NCBI GenBank assembly: GCA_965222125.1 | Contig: CBDCTC010000006.1 | Coordinates: 1,426,001-1,490,000 of the forward strand | Direction of reading: 5' to 3' | From: CAZENU01 sp965222125 | Lineage (GTDB): Bacteria > Chloroflexota > Dehalococcoidia > Lucifugimonadales > CAZENU01 | Length of the DNA stretch: 64,000 nucleotides | Shown here: positions 7,046-15,003 of the stretch, piece by piece | How positions within the stretch are numbered: the stretch's first letter is position 1 | How the letters are laid out: each line of letters begins with the position of its first letter | Position numbers and translations under genes: made by a program | Notes under the pieces: generated by a model | Seen by the model: the letters and a program-made list of their open reading frames with translations, nothing else | Databases searched by the model: none | Told to the model about the DNA's origin: nothing

Positions 7046-8842
7046 CTAGTGCTTGAGGACGTACATCCACGGCATGGTGTTGATGTCCCCGTCCATGCCG
7101 CTCTCGAAGCCCACGAGCCAAGGCTGCGCCACCCACTTTCTGGCGCCGACCCACCTGATGGGAATCATGTATACTTTGTCGAGGTACTCCTCCTCGACTG
7201 CCTGGAAAGCCGCGCAGCGATCCGGATGGTCCAGAGGCAGCGACCGGGCGTACGCAACCAGCGCGTCCATCACCGGATATCCGCCCTGAATGTTGCTCAA
7301 CGCCTCAATCGAGTCCTTACGCGTCAGGGCGCTCACGATCTGGACCGGGTCCGGTATCCATGATCCCAGGCTGATGCGGTAGAATTGCGAGGCCTCGCGC
7401 CGCGGCGTGCCGCTCTCACGCTTCAAGAGATCCAACTCAACCCCAAGATTGTCCTTCCAATACTCCTTCACCGCCACGCCCATGTTCACCATCAGAGGCC
7501 TTGCCAGGTCGACCAGCAGCGGCGGAAGGTTGTCCGCGCTGCCGTAGGAAGACGTGGACAACTCCTGGCGCGCCAGCTCCGGGTCGTAGATCAGGCCGGG
7601 CGCGTCAGGGTTGTGACAGGGGATCAGAGGCGAGATCAGCCCCGTAGCGTGGTCCTCGGTCTCGCCCCAGATGGCCTTGACGATGGACTTCATGTCGGCG
7701 CCGTGCGCAAGAGCCTTGCGCACCAGCAGGTCATTCAGCGGCGCCAAGTCGATCTTGTTCTTGAGGAACCACAAGCCACCGTACGGCGTGACCTTCAATA
7801 GCGGATTGAACGGGTGGTTTGTGTCCAGCGCCGCCTCGTACGTCGCGCTGTCGATCGTCATCAGATCGACCTCGGCGTTCTCGAACATGATCACCTGCAC
7901 CTGACGGTCCCTGACGTTCAGCCCTATAAGCTTTTTGATCTGCGGCGAAGGACCCCACCACTCGCCCACGTCCGCCACCGCTTCGAACTGCATCGTATCG
8001 GGGTCAGTGGTCCATTTGTACGGCCCCGCACCCGTCGGATGCGTGAACCACTCGTCGTCCGCCAGCACATCCTCCAGCTTCGAAAAACCGGTACGGTGTG
8101 CAGCCATGTTCAGAGGCCATGTCGGGAACGGGATGGCCATGGTGACCTGGAGGGTGTGATCGTCTATCGCCACAAGGCCTTCCGCCTCGGTCACTTCACC
8201 GGCCCTCAGTTCGTTCCAACCCTTGATCTCACCAAGGTCCAGGCTGGCGCCGCCCCACGCAGCGATGTTCTCCGGCTTGGCGCCGTGCTCCCAAAATGCC
8301 TTGATCTGGGCCGCCATGACCGGCGTCCCGTCCTGCCAGATCGCGTCCTCCCGCAGCTTCATTGTGTAGACAGTGTAATCTTCGTTGGCCGTGTGGCTCA
8401 CCGCGACGTACGGGCGGACGACACCGATCGCGGCGTTCTGATAGATTTGTCCGTACACCCACGGCGCCCAAGGGCGCAGCCCACCTCCGTCACGCCAGAT
8501 GGGAGTCCCTCCGTGCCCGTTGGGCATGACGATGTGCTGTGTGTCGTGCAAAGCTGTCCCAGGCGGCACCGCGGTCCTGGGGTCCACCGCGAAGGCCGGA
8601 GGCAGCGTGGGCTTCGCCATCACTGGCGCTGTCGTCGGCGCCGGCTTCGACGGCGCCGGCTGGGCCGGAGCCGTCGTGGGCTGCACCGCAGCCGTGGTTG
8701 GCGCCGCCATCGCAGGAGCTGTCGTCGGCGCAACGGCAGCCGTCGTCGGCACCGCCGTGGGGTCCTCCGCGGCCTCGCTACACGCCAACGCGGCCAACGC
8801 CACAATCGACACCAACATGGCCAATAGCAGTCCAGTCTTCAT
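7046..8842 (-). CDS. ABC transporter substrate-binding lipoprotein, family 5 (peptide/nickel type)
   Basis: About 598 residues: a hydrophobic signal with a lipobox-like end (ALAALAC), a long low-complexity linker rich in Thr, Ala and Pro (PTTAAVAPTTAP and similar) to about residue 80, then an SBP_bac_5 domain. Recognisable parts are YTMKLREDAIWQDGTPV, HPTGAGPYKWT, LVRKALAHGADM and YDPELARQEL. Such proteins capture oligopeptides, opines or other small solutes for an ABC importer; no permease or ATPase is nearby. I chose the ATG at 8842, preceded by GGGGAGGGG at good spacing. A consensus promoter lies about 60 bases upstream and a strong hairpin follows the gene, so it is probably monocistronic. 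Confidence 0.9.
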   Translation of the reverse strand: MKTGLLLAMLVSIVALAALACSEAAEDPTAVPTTAAVAPTTAPAMAAPTTAAVQPTTAPAQPAPSKPAPTTAPVMAKPTLPPAFAVDPRTAVPPGTALHDTQHIVMPNGHGGTPIWRDGGGLRPWAPWVYGQIYQNAAIGVVRPYVAVSHTANEDYTVYTMKLREDAIWQDGTPVMAAQIKAFWEHGAKPENIAAWGGASLDLGEIKGWNELRAGEVTEAEGLVAIDDHTLQVTMAIPFPTWPLNMAAHRTGFSKLEDVLADDEWFTHPTGAGPYKWTTDPDTMQFEAVADVGEWWGPSPQIKKLIGLNVRDRQVQVIMFENAEVDLMTIDSATYEAALDTNHPFNPLLKVTPYGGLWFLKNKIDLAPLNDLLVRKALAHGADMKSIVKAIWGETEDHATGLISPLIPCHNPDAPGLIYDPELARQELSTSSYGSADNLPPLLVDLARPLMVNMGVAVKEYWKDNLGVELDLLKRESGTPRREASQFYRISLGSWIPDPVQIVSALTRKDSIEALSNIQGGYPVMDALVAYARSLPLDHPDRCAAFQAVEEEYLDKVYMIPIRWVGARKWVAQPWLVGFESGMDGDINTMPWMYVLKH

Positions 8843-8908
8843 TGGTCCCCTCCCCAATTCCATTTCACTTTCGTCCAGACGCGCAAACCACTACGTTCCA
8901 CTATAGTC

Positions 8909-8936
8909 ATTATAGGGGCACAGGAGCCGGTGTCAA
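8909..8936 (-). promoter_or_regulatory. Consensus sigma-70-type promoter for the solute-binding protein gene
   Basis: On the minus strand TTGACA (8936-8931) and TATAAT (8914-8909) are separated by 16 bases: two perfect hexamers. The predicted start near 8902 leaves an untranslated leader of about 60 bases with a clear ribosome site before the ATG at 8842. Confidence 0.8.
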
Positions 8937-9404
8937 GACAAAGTTGCACACAAGATGATTTACGCCCGACGACTTCAGGCGTATTACGGAGCTCTTGCAC
9001 CTTTATGCGTCGCGCGGCTCGGCAGATGATCGCGTCGCCTATGGTCTTGGGTCACGGGCTCGTCGGAGGGCAGACTGGCTATCGGGGCGCGGACGGCGTG
9101 CCCGTCGGGAGTACGTCTACAGGCTTGGCGAGCGCGCCAGTCGGCTCCGGTTACCGTCGCGCGGGAGCTAGAGCGGGTCAAGGGTAGGCCACGCAGGGTA
9201 TCCTGTACCACCACGTGCGTTCATGCGTGGGCCGGGGCCACCGGATTAGAAATGGCCTCAGGCCCGCGCCATGCATCCGTACGGGTGGATGCGGCTAGAC
9301 GAACTCCCCGGAGCGGGACGGCCGTCGACGCTCACCGTCGCCTGACTCTCCGCCGTGCCGAGACCCACTGCATGCACCACGCCGTCGGCATCCACGGGTC
9401 CCAT
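8937..9404. other. Intergenic region without a convincing gene
   Basis: No complete gene is seen in these 468 bases. One plus-strand frame, 8959-9171, opens directly after a stop and reads FTPDDFRRITELLHLYASRG, later REYVYRLGERASRLR. It has the look of a degraded helical protein but no start codon and no family I recognise. It may be a relic; otherwise nothing is visible. Confidence 0.4.
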
Positions 9405-9959
9405 TTATTCTTCCTGGAACGATATCTGCGCCCAGGAGCCCGCGTTGATGCCCGGCTTTTCCCTGTACTTCTGGATGAGCCCCTCGGCGCAGATCTTCTT
9501 GCCGTTGAACCAGTTGGTCAGATCGACCGAGGCGTCCGAAATGTCCGGCCAGTCCCCGACGCGCTTTCCCGAGTGCCAGAAGTAGACGAAGAAGTCCGGG
9601 TCCTCAGCCTTGTCGATGTTGAGGAAGGTCACCTTGGACTGGTGCTCAGGCTCGTGGACAGTGGACATCACGGTGCCGCATACCTTGCCCTGCTTGCCGA
9701 TGTGTTCCGTCGCCTGCGCGGCGGTAAGCTCGCCGGTACCGGCGCCCCCGCCTCCGTATACCTGTACAAAGGGCGCCGCCACCTTCGTGGCTTCGGCCAG
9801 ATCGGGCGCAAGGGTCGGCGTCGGCGGAGAGACCCTACCCGCGAACTGCTGGCGCGGCCCGGCTCCATCGGCGGCATCGGGTTCGTCGCCTCCACACGCC
9901 GCCGCCAACGCAGCCAAGCTCGTCAGCGCGACGACACAGACAAAGCCACGACACCGCAT
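9405..9959 (-). CDS. Predicted lipoprotein with an OB-fold-like domain
   Basis: About 184 residues. The signal peptide ends in a good lipobox (LAALAAACGG), followed by a flexible linker and a domain from about residue 80: TAAQATEHIGKQGKVCGTVM, then KVTFLNIDKAEDPDFFVYFW and KKICAEGLIQKYREKPGINA. This strand order (VCGTV, TFLNI, ICxxGxI) resembles bacterial OB-fold domains related to nuclease and nucleic-acid-binding proteins in lipoproteins. The role is unknown. The ATG at 9959 is preferred over 9977 because it gives a compact signal sequence and has GGAGGC about eight bases before it. Confidence 0.7.
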   Translation of the reverse strand: MRCRGFVCVVALTSLAALAAACGGDEPDAADGAGPRQQFAGRVSPPTPTLAPDLAEATKVAAPFVQVYGGGGAGTGELTAAQATEHIGKQGKVCGTVMSTVHEPEHQSKVTFLNIDKAEDPDFFVYFWHSGKRVGDWPDISDASVDLTNWFNGKKICAEGLIQKYREKPGINAGSWAQISFQEE

Positions 9960-10080
9960 CTCCAACGGCCTCCGCATCAGCCCACGACTGCTTCACGGCT
10001 CTCGAATCGTCGAGTGGTCCGCGCCCCCAGCCATTGCGAGGCAGCGTTAGACCAATCACGACCTCGCGGATTTGTCAACA

Positions 10081-10173
10081 CGCATGTCCGACGTAGCTGC
10101 TCGAACCTCGTGTGAACCTGACCTGTGTCGATGGTCAGGATAAATGTCCGCCTAAGTGGCCAGCACAAATGTC
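10081..10173. repeat. Possible insertion-sequence end remnant with repeated ATGTCC/AAATGTC motifs
   Basis: Three spaced motifs (CATGTCC at 10083, AAATGTC at 10142 and AAATGTC at 10167) occur within 90 bases just upstream of duplicated block 2. Repeated AAATGTC-type motifs are common in the terminal regions of IS21- and IS481-like elements. No transposase is near, so this would be a remnant. The call rests on pattern only. Confidence 0.3.
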
Positions 10174-10345
10174 ACCCGCACTGCTCGCAATGGTATCAGA
10201 TCAGGTTCTTGCAAATCATCTTCCATCCCATTCGTGAGGAATCTGTGGTGCTATTCACGATAGCCTCGAAGAAGCTCTGAATGAAGGATCTTCGTTTGGG
10301 CAAGCCCACTTCGCTGAAGACATCCGCCGTAGACGCGCTGCTAAC

Positions 10346-10410
10346 GGGCTCCGCCCTATGTTGAGCGGAAGGCCGCAGGCTGTTGCGCGCCGAATGCGGC
10401 AAGCGGTATG
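10346..10410. repeat. 65-bp repeat, copy 2
   Basis: Ungapped match to 578-642 with about four mismatches. It ends 51 bases before the thiD-like relic that leads into the second duplicated block. Nothing in it suggests coding. Confidence 0.75.
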
Positions 10411-10460
10411 GGTTCGAGTACAAGACCTGTCACGTCCCCGCGAATCTCTACCGACAACCC

Positions 10461-10597
10461 CACGGCACTGGCTGCACTTTCGCCTCGGCCATCGCTGCAA
10501 GCCTCGCCAAGGGTCGGTCCGTGAGGCCGCCTCCGACGCTAGGGAATGCGTCACGGACGCCATCTGTTTCGCCTCCACCATCGGAAGGGGCGGCTGA
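10461..10597 (+). pseudogene. thiD: 3' relic of a thiD-like hydroxymethylpyrimidine kinase gene
   Basis: One frame reads HGTGCTFASAIAASLAKGRS, the anion-hole and catalytic-Cys motif near the C-terminus of ThiD/HMP-phosphate kinases. After a single-base shift near 10515 the next frame reads REAASDARECVTDAICFAST and ends IGRGG at 10597, the matching C-terminal helix and tail. Everything before the HGTGCT motif is unrelated. It is thus a truncated, frameshifted remnant. Its last 46 bases are also present at the left edge of duplicated block 1, showing that the ancestral block contained a thiD-like gene upstream of the ocd gene. Confidence 0.75.
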
Positions 10598-10630
10598 ATC
10601 CCCGACATTCGCCCACAAGGGAGAACCGAT

Positions 10631-11584
10631 ATGGCCCTCTACCTCACGGAAGAAGACGTCGCCGCCGTATTGACCATGGACATCGCCCTCGACGAGGTGG
10701 AACGGGGCTTCGTTCATCTCGCGGAGGGCAGGGCCTTCAACTTCCCGCGTAACCGGCTGCCCAACGGCAGAGGCTCCTTCAACTTCATGACCGCGACCGC
10801 CCACGAGCTTGGCGTCATGGGCATGAAGACCTACGGCGTAGGTCCCGGCCGCTCACGCTTCTACGTGCACCTCTACGACGCCACCACGACGGAGCTTATC
10901 GCCCTCATCGAGGCCAACGGCATGGGCCAGGTCCGCACCGGGGCCGCCAGCGGCATCGCCACGAAGTACATGTCCCGCGCCGACGCATCCACGGTCGGCA
11001 TGATCGGCTCCGGCTATCAGGCCAGCACCCAGCTCGAAGCCGTGTGCAAGGTCAGAGATATCATGAGCGCGAGAATCTACTCCCGTGCCCGTGAGAACCG
11101 GGAGCGTCTCGCCTCGGTCATGGAGCGTCGGCTCGGCATCGAGGTCCGCCCCGTCGACAGCGGCCAGGAGTGCGTCGAAGGCGTGGACATCGTCAACGTC
11201 ATCACCACGGCTGCCAGGCCCGTCCTGCTGGGCGAATGGCTCAGCGCCGGCGCGCACGTCAACGCCGCGGGAAACAACCACTGGATGAAGCAGGAGATCG
11301 ACTCCGACGTCGTTCGCCGCGCCAGCGTGATCGTTGCCGACGACATCGACGGAGCGAAGATCGAGTGCGGCGATCTCGTCGACCCCATCGACCGCGGCAT
11401 TATCACGTGGAACCACGTCCGCAACCTCTCCGACGTAGTGACGGGCCAAATCGCGGGCCGCGCGTCGGACGGCGACATCACCCTCTTCGAGTCCCAGGGA
11501 CTCGCCATCGAGGACATCGCCGTCGGTATTCGCGTCTACCGCATGGCACAGGAGCGCGGACTGGGCCGGGCGATGCCCTTCTGA
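10631..11584 (+). CDS. Ornithine cyclodeaminase / mu-crystallin family protein, copy 2
   Basis: A 317-residue paralog of the gene at 988, with the same domain layout: the lysine in GMKTYG, the IGSGYQA dinucleotide loop and the AGNNHW segment. By eye it differs at about ten positions, mainly outside the active-site motifs (for example S31A, T47R, S74R, T144M, Q200L, C225S). Three of these give Arg in place of a small residue or Met in place of Thr, so the copies may differ slightly in substrate or stability. The ribosome site (AGGGAGAA) is retained. As in copy 1 it converges on a Ddn-like and a ggt gene. Confidence 0.88.
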   Translation: MALYLTEEDVAAVLTMDIALDEVERGFVHLAEGRAFNFPRNRLPNGRGSFNFMTATAHELGVMGMKTYGVGPGRSRFYVHLYDATTTELIALIEANGMGQVRTGAASGIATKYMSRADASTVGMIGSGYQASTQLEAVCKVRDIMSARIYSRARENRERLASVMERRLGIEVRPVDSGQECVEGVDIVNVITTAARPVLLGEWLSAGAHVNAAGNNHWMKQEIDSDVVRRASVIVADDIDGAKIECGDLVDPIDRGIITWNHVRNLSDVVTGQIAGRASDGDITLFESQGLAIEDIAVGIRVYRMAQERGLGRAMPF

Positions 11585-11593
11585 CGCCTGGCG

Positions 11594-12031
11594 TCAGGGG
11601 CGGCGGAGCGCGACGACGGGGATCTGGCGGTCGGTACCGGCGCGGTAGCCGGCGAAGCGTGGATTCGCCGCAGCCACCTTGTCGAACAGCGCGGTGCGTT
11701 CTTCGCCCTGGGTTATGCGGGCCTCGGCGGCGAAACGCTCGCCGTTAGTTTCAACGGAAACGTTCGGGTCGGCGGCGACGTTCAGGTACCACGCCGGATG
11801 GCGGTCCTGGCCGTAGTTCGAAGCGACGACAATGAGGTCGCCGGACTCCTCGAATTGGAAGTACATCAGGGGAGACGACCGCGGCTTGCCGCTCCTGCGT
11901 CCCCTGGTTACGAGGATGAGGATTCCTTCGCCTTCCAGGCGGCCCAGGAGGCGGCCGCCGGAGAGCCGGAACAAGAGCCGGTGCATCGGGACGAAGAACC
12001 ACGCGATGATGACGCGTCTGTAGGTCGGCAT
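11594..12031 (-). CDS. Ddn-like deazaflavin (F420)-dependent nitroreductase family protein, copy 2
   Basis: A 145-residue paralog of the 1951-2388 gene. Only three residues differ (A to T at two sites and R to Q near the C-terminus), so it is the most conserved part of the duplication. The RGRRSGKPR F420-binding segment and the NYGQDRHPAWY motif are intact. It lies 10 bases downstream of the ggt copy 2 stop and is probably co-transcribed with it. The function in this pairing is unknown; a shared role with gamma-glutamyl substrates is only inferred from the conserved gene order. Confidence 0.87.
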   Translation of the reverse strand: MPTYRRVIIAWFFVPMHRLLFRLSGGRLLGRLEGEGILILVTRGRRSGKPRSSPLMYFQFEESGDLIVVASNYGQDRHPAWYLNVAADPNVSVETNGERFAAEARITQGEERTALFDKVAAANPRFAGYRAGTDRQIPVVALRRP

Positions 12032-12041
12032 CGCGGGCTCC

Positions 12042-13739
12042 CTACCACCCGATGCAGCAGGCTTCGCGGCGGGGGTCGGCCGCGCCCTTCAGGACGCCCG
12101 ACTCCTGGTCCACCACGATGCCCTTGAGCGAGCCGGTGACGGCGCCCGCATCGGTCAGCACCTCGAGATCGTGGCCCCGGCGGCTGAGCTCCCGGATCGT
12201 GCTCTGCGGTACGGTGTCCTCCACGGACAGGCGCCCTGGGAGATAGGCGTGAGGCCAGAACGAGTTGGGGAAGTTCCAGGAGGTGAACCGGGGCTGCTCC
12301 ACAGCCTGCTGCGGGTCCATGCCGAACTCGACGATGTTGAGGAACATCTGCAACATGGCCGGACACTGCGCGTCTCCGCCCGGCGCGCCGAACGGCATGA
12401 GCAGCCGCCCCTCCTTGAACGCGATGGCGGGGTTGGGCGTCAGCCGCGGGCGCTTCCACGGCTGCAGGCTGGATGGGTGGTCGTGCTCCAGCCAGCTCTG
12501 CGTTCCCCTGGCCGACAGCGTGAACCCCAGGCCGGGGATGACCTTGCACCCGCCCACGCCGTCGCTGGGCGTCGCCGAGAAGGCGTTGCCCCACCGATCG
12601 ACCGTGCACGTGTAGCTCGTGTCCTGCTCCCGGGCTCCGGCCGCCCGGACCTCGGGCCGCCGCGCCGCCGCGCCGGACCGCGCGTCGCCCTGGTACGGCC
12701 AGGGGTTGCCCGGGGGCGGCATCTCGGGAAACGCCCGCTCCATGTCTATGTCGCCGCGTCGGGCGGTGGTGTACCGCTTCGACAGAAGCCCGTCGATCGG
12801 GACGTCGACGTGGTCGGGGTCGCCGTAGTAGTGCTCCCTGTCGGCGAAGGCGAGGTTGAGCGCCTGCGAGAGCAGGTGGATGTAGTCGGCGCTGTTGTGG
12901 CCCAGGCCGGCGAGGTCGTCGTCCTCGAGCATCTGCAGCGTCTCGGCCAGCACCGGCCCCTGGCACCACGCCCCACAGGTGTATACGGCATAGTCTCGGA
13001 AGCGGCCCACCTCCGGCTCCTCGACCTGGACGGAAAAATCCTTCAGGTCGTCCAGCGTCAGGAGCCCGCCCTGATCGCGGCTGAATCGCGCCATCTCCTC
13101 GGCGATGTCGCCCTTGTAGAAGTAGCCGCGCGCGGCCCTAATGGCCGCCTCGCGCCCCCTGGAGCCGTTGGCCCTCTCGACGTCCGCGAGGCGTCTGAAC
13201 GTGCGCGCCAGGTCCTTCTGCACGAGCAGCTCGCCCGTCTGCGATGGCCACTCGTCGTCGGACGACCTCAGCAGGGCGCGCAGGACGGAAGCCGAGATCG
13301 GGTGGCCCTGCTCGGCCAGCTCCAGCGCCGGCGCGACCACCTGCTCGAAGCTCATCGTGCCGTACCTCTCCAGCGCGGTGAGCCAGGCGTCGGCGGCGGA
13401 CGGCAGGACGGTCCTGAGTATGCCCATCGGGATTTCGCCGCCGGCGTTCCGGTTGAAGTACTCGATCGAGGCCGCACGCGGCCAGCGCCCCAGACCGCTG
13501 ATGGTCACCACCGAGTCGGAGGCCGCGAGGTAGATGATGATGGGCGCGACGCCGCCGAAGTTCGTGCTGGTCGGGCGCACGACGTTGAGGGCAATGCCCG
13601 AGGCCACTCCCGCGTCGACGGCATTGCCGCCCTCCTCGAAGATGCGGAAGCCCGCCGCGGCGGCGAGATAGTGCCCCGCGGACACCATGTGGGTGGTGCC
13701 CATGATGGGCGGTCGGTAGCTCTTCAAAGTCGTCGTCAC
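12042..13739 (-). CDS. Gamma-glutamyltransferase family protein, copy 2
   Basis: A 565-residue Ntn-hydrolase, paralog of the gene at 2399. The nucleophile threonine is residue 374 (QDTSYTC), and EGGNAVDAG and NVVRPTSTNFGG are intact. Differences from copy 1 cluster in the first 35 residues plus a few scattered changes (about residues 125, 138, 161, 205 and 248); the C-terminal 300 residues are identical by eye. The GTG start is set by GAGGAGGAG a few bases upstream. No signal peptide is seen. Two almost identical ggt genes in one 14-kb stretch is unusual. Confidence 0.9.
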   Translation of the reverse strand: MTTTLKSYRPPIMGTTHMVSAGHYLAAAAGFRIFEEGGNAVDAGVASGIALNVVRPTSTNFGGVAPIIIYLAASDSVVTISGLGRWPRAASIEYFNRNAGGEIPMGILRTVLPSAADAWLTALERYGTMSFEQVVAPALELAEQGHPISASVLRALLRSSDDEWPSQTGELLVQKDLARTFRRLADVERANGSRGREAAIRAARGYFYKGDIAEEMARFSRDQGGLLTLDDLKDFSVQVEEPEVGRFRDYAVYTCGAWCQGPVLAETLQMLEDDDLAGLGHNSADYIHLLSQALNLAFADREHYYGDPDHVDVPIDGLLSKRYTTARRGDIDMERAFPEMPPPGNPWPYQGDARSGAAARRPEVRAAGAREQDTSYTCTVDRWGNAFSATPSDGVGGCKVIPGLGFTLSARGTQSWLEHDHPSSLQPWKRPRLTPNPAIAFKEGRLLMPFGAPGGDAQCPAMLQMFLNIVEFGMDPQQAVEQPRFTSWNFPNSFWPHAYLPGRLSVEDTVPQSTIRELSRRGHDLEVLTDAGAVTGSLKGIVVDQESGVLKGAADPRREACCIGW

Positions 13740-13865
13740 GAATCTCCTCCTCGATGCCCGTGGGGTGTTGGCGAGTGCACATCCCGCATGGCGTGACCGC
13801 TATGATACCTGTTGAGCGATGCCGACGACTGCGGATGAAAGCACAGGCCGCCAGGAGGACTCATT

Positions 13866-15002
13866 GTGACCAAGCCGACCGAGTTGAGGACGGAGCGGCT
13901 TCTGCTCAGGCCGTTCAGGCTGTCGGATATCGACGACGTCCTCGAGTACGCCAGCGACCCTGAGCGGGCGACGTATTACCCGCGGCCCTACGACCGAGGA
14001 CGCGCCGAATACGTAGTCGCACAGGCGGTACTGACCTCGCAGGACAAGGGAGCCGCATTCGCGGTCGAGCACGACGGACGCGTGATAGGGCTGATCAGCC
14101 TGACCGTCGACCCCGAGGACAGGAAGGCTGAGCTAGACTACGACATCGCCAGAGACATGTGGGGGCAGGGGGTGGCCCCGGAAGCTGCGTCGGCCGTCTG
14201 CGATTGGGGATTCCGGGAGTACGGTCTCGCCAAGATTTACGCCGGTGCGGACGCGCGGAACATGCGCTCCCTGCGCGTGATGGAAAAGCTGGGCATGACG
14301 CGCGAGGCGATACATCGAAGCGATGAAGTCGAACGGGGAGAGCGGGTTGATGAAGCCTGCTACGCCGTGCTGAGGTCCGAATGGAACGGGCCCGGCGGGC
14401 CGCTGCCGCCCGTAACCGTCCCACCGGAGGAGTGGAATACGACGGAACGGGGCGACCTCCCCGAGCTGACGACCTCTCGGCTGGTCCTGCAGCCATTCGG
14501 CCCGGGAGACGTAGACGACGTGTTCGCGTACGCCAAGGACCCGGAGTGGGCGGAGTATCTCCTGGACTCCGTACCGCAGCCGTACACGCGGCGAAGCGCG
14601 GAGGAGTTCATCGCAGATAGGATGGTGGCGCAGGGCACTCAGTTCTCATGGGCCATAGTGCTGGGCGCCGCCGGTGTAGGCGGCATCATCCTGAGCGTAG
14701 ACTCGAAGCACGAGACGGGCGAGATAGACTACGCCTTGGCGAAATCGCATTGGGGGCGAGGGCTCATGGCGGAGGCCGCCGGTGCGGTGGTCGATTGGGG
14801 GTTCGGCGAACGAGGGCTGCACAGGATCTCGGCCCAGGCGGACATCCGCAACCGCCGGTCCTGGAGGGTGATGGAAAAGCTGGGTATGAGACGAGAGGGC
14901 TTGTTCCGAAGCCATCGCAAGGACCCAAGGCCCGGCTACCCGCGGATCGATATGGTCTTCTACGGCCTGCTGCGGGAAGAGTGGGAGCCGGTGTCCAGTT
15001 GA
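13866..15002 (+). CDS. Fused tandem GNAT acetyltransferase (two RimJ-like domains)
   Basis: A 378-residue protein made of two complete Acetyltransf_3 domains. Domain 1 (about 6-175) opens LRTERLLLRPFRLSDIDDV and has the acetyl-CoA loop in DMWGQGVAPEAASAV and NMRSLRVMEKLGMTRE. Domain 2 (about 200-375) repeats the same order: LTTSRLVLQPFGPGDVDDV, SHWGRGLMAEAAGAV, NRRSWRVMEKLGMRRE. Single RimJ/RimL-type enzymes have about 180 residues, so this is a head-to-tail duplication within one gene. Both cofactor loops look intact. Substrates may be ribosomal-protein N-termini, antibiotics or metabolites. It starts at GTG with AGGAGG upstream and overlaps the next gene. Confidence 0.88.
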   Translation: MTKPTELRTERLLLRPFRLSDIDDVLEYASDPERATYYPRPYDRGRAEYVVAQAVLTSQDKGAAFAVEHDGRVIGLISLTVDPEDRKAELDYDIARDMWGQGVAPEAASAVCDWGFREYGLAKIYAGADARNMRSLRVMEKLGMTREAIHRSDEVERGERVDEACYAVLRSEWNGPGGPLPPVTVPPEEWNTTERGDLPELTTSRLVLQPFGPGDVDDVFAYAKDPEWAEYLLDSVPQPYTRRSAEEFIADRMVAQGTQFSWAIVLGAAGVGGIILSVDSKHETGEIDYALAKSHWGRGLMAEAAGAVVDWGFGERGLHRISAQADIRNRRSWRVMEKLGMRREGLFRSHRKDPRPGYPRIDMVFYGLLREEWEPVSS

Positions 15003-15003
15003 G

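Larger units (their letters stand above)
10552..13808. repeat. 3.2-kb segmental duplication, copy 2
   Basis: This block is colinear with 909-4165 without gaps. Here the homology continues on the left into a longer thiD relic, suggesting that this copy preserves more of the ancestral context. On the right it fades about 60-70 bases upstream of the ggt start. The two copies are in direct orientation, with 6.4 kb of unrelated DNA between them. Confidence 0.93.
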
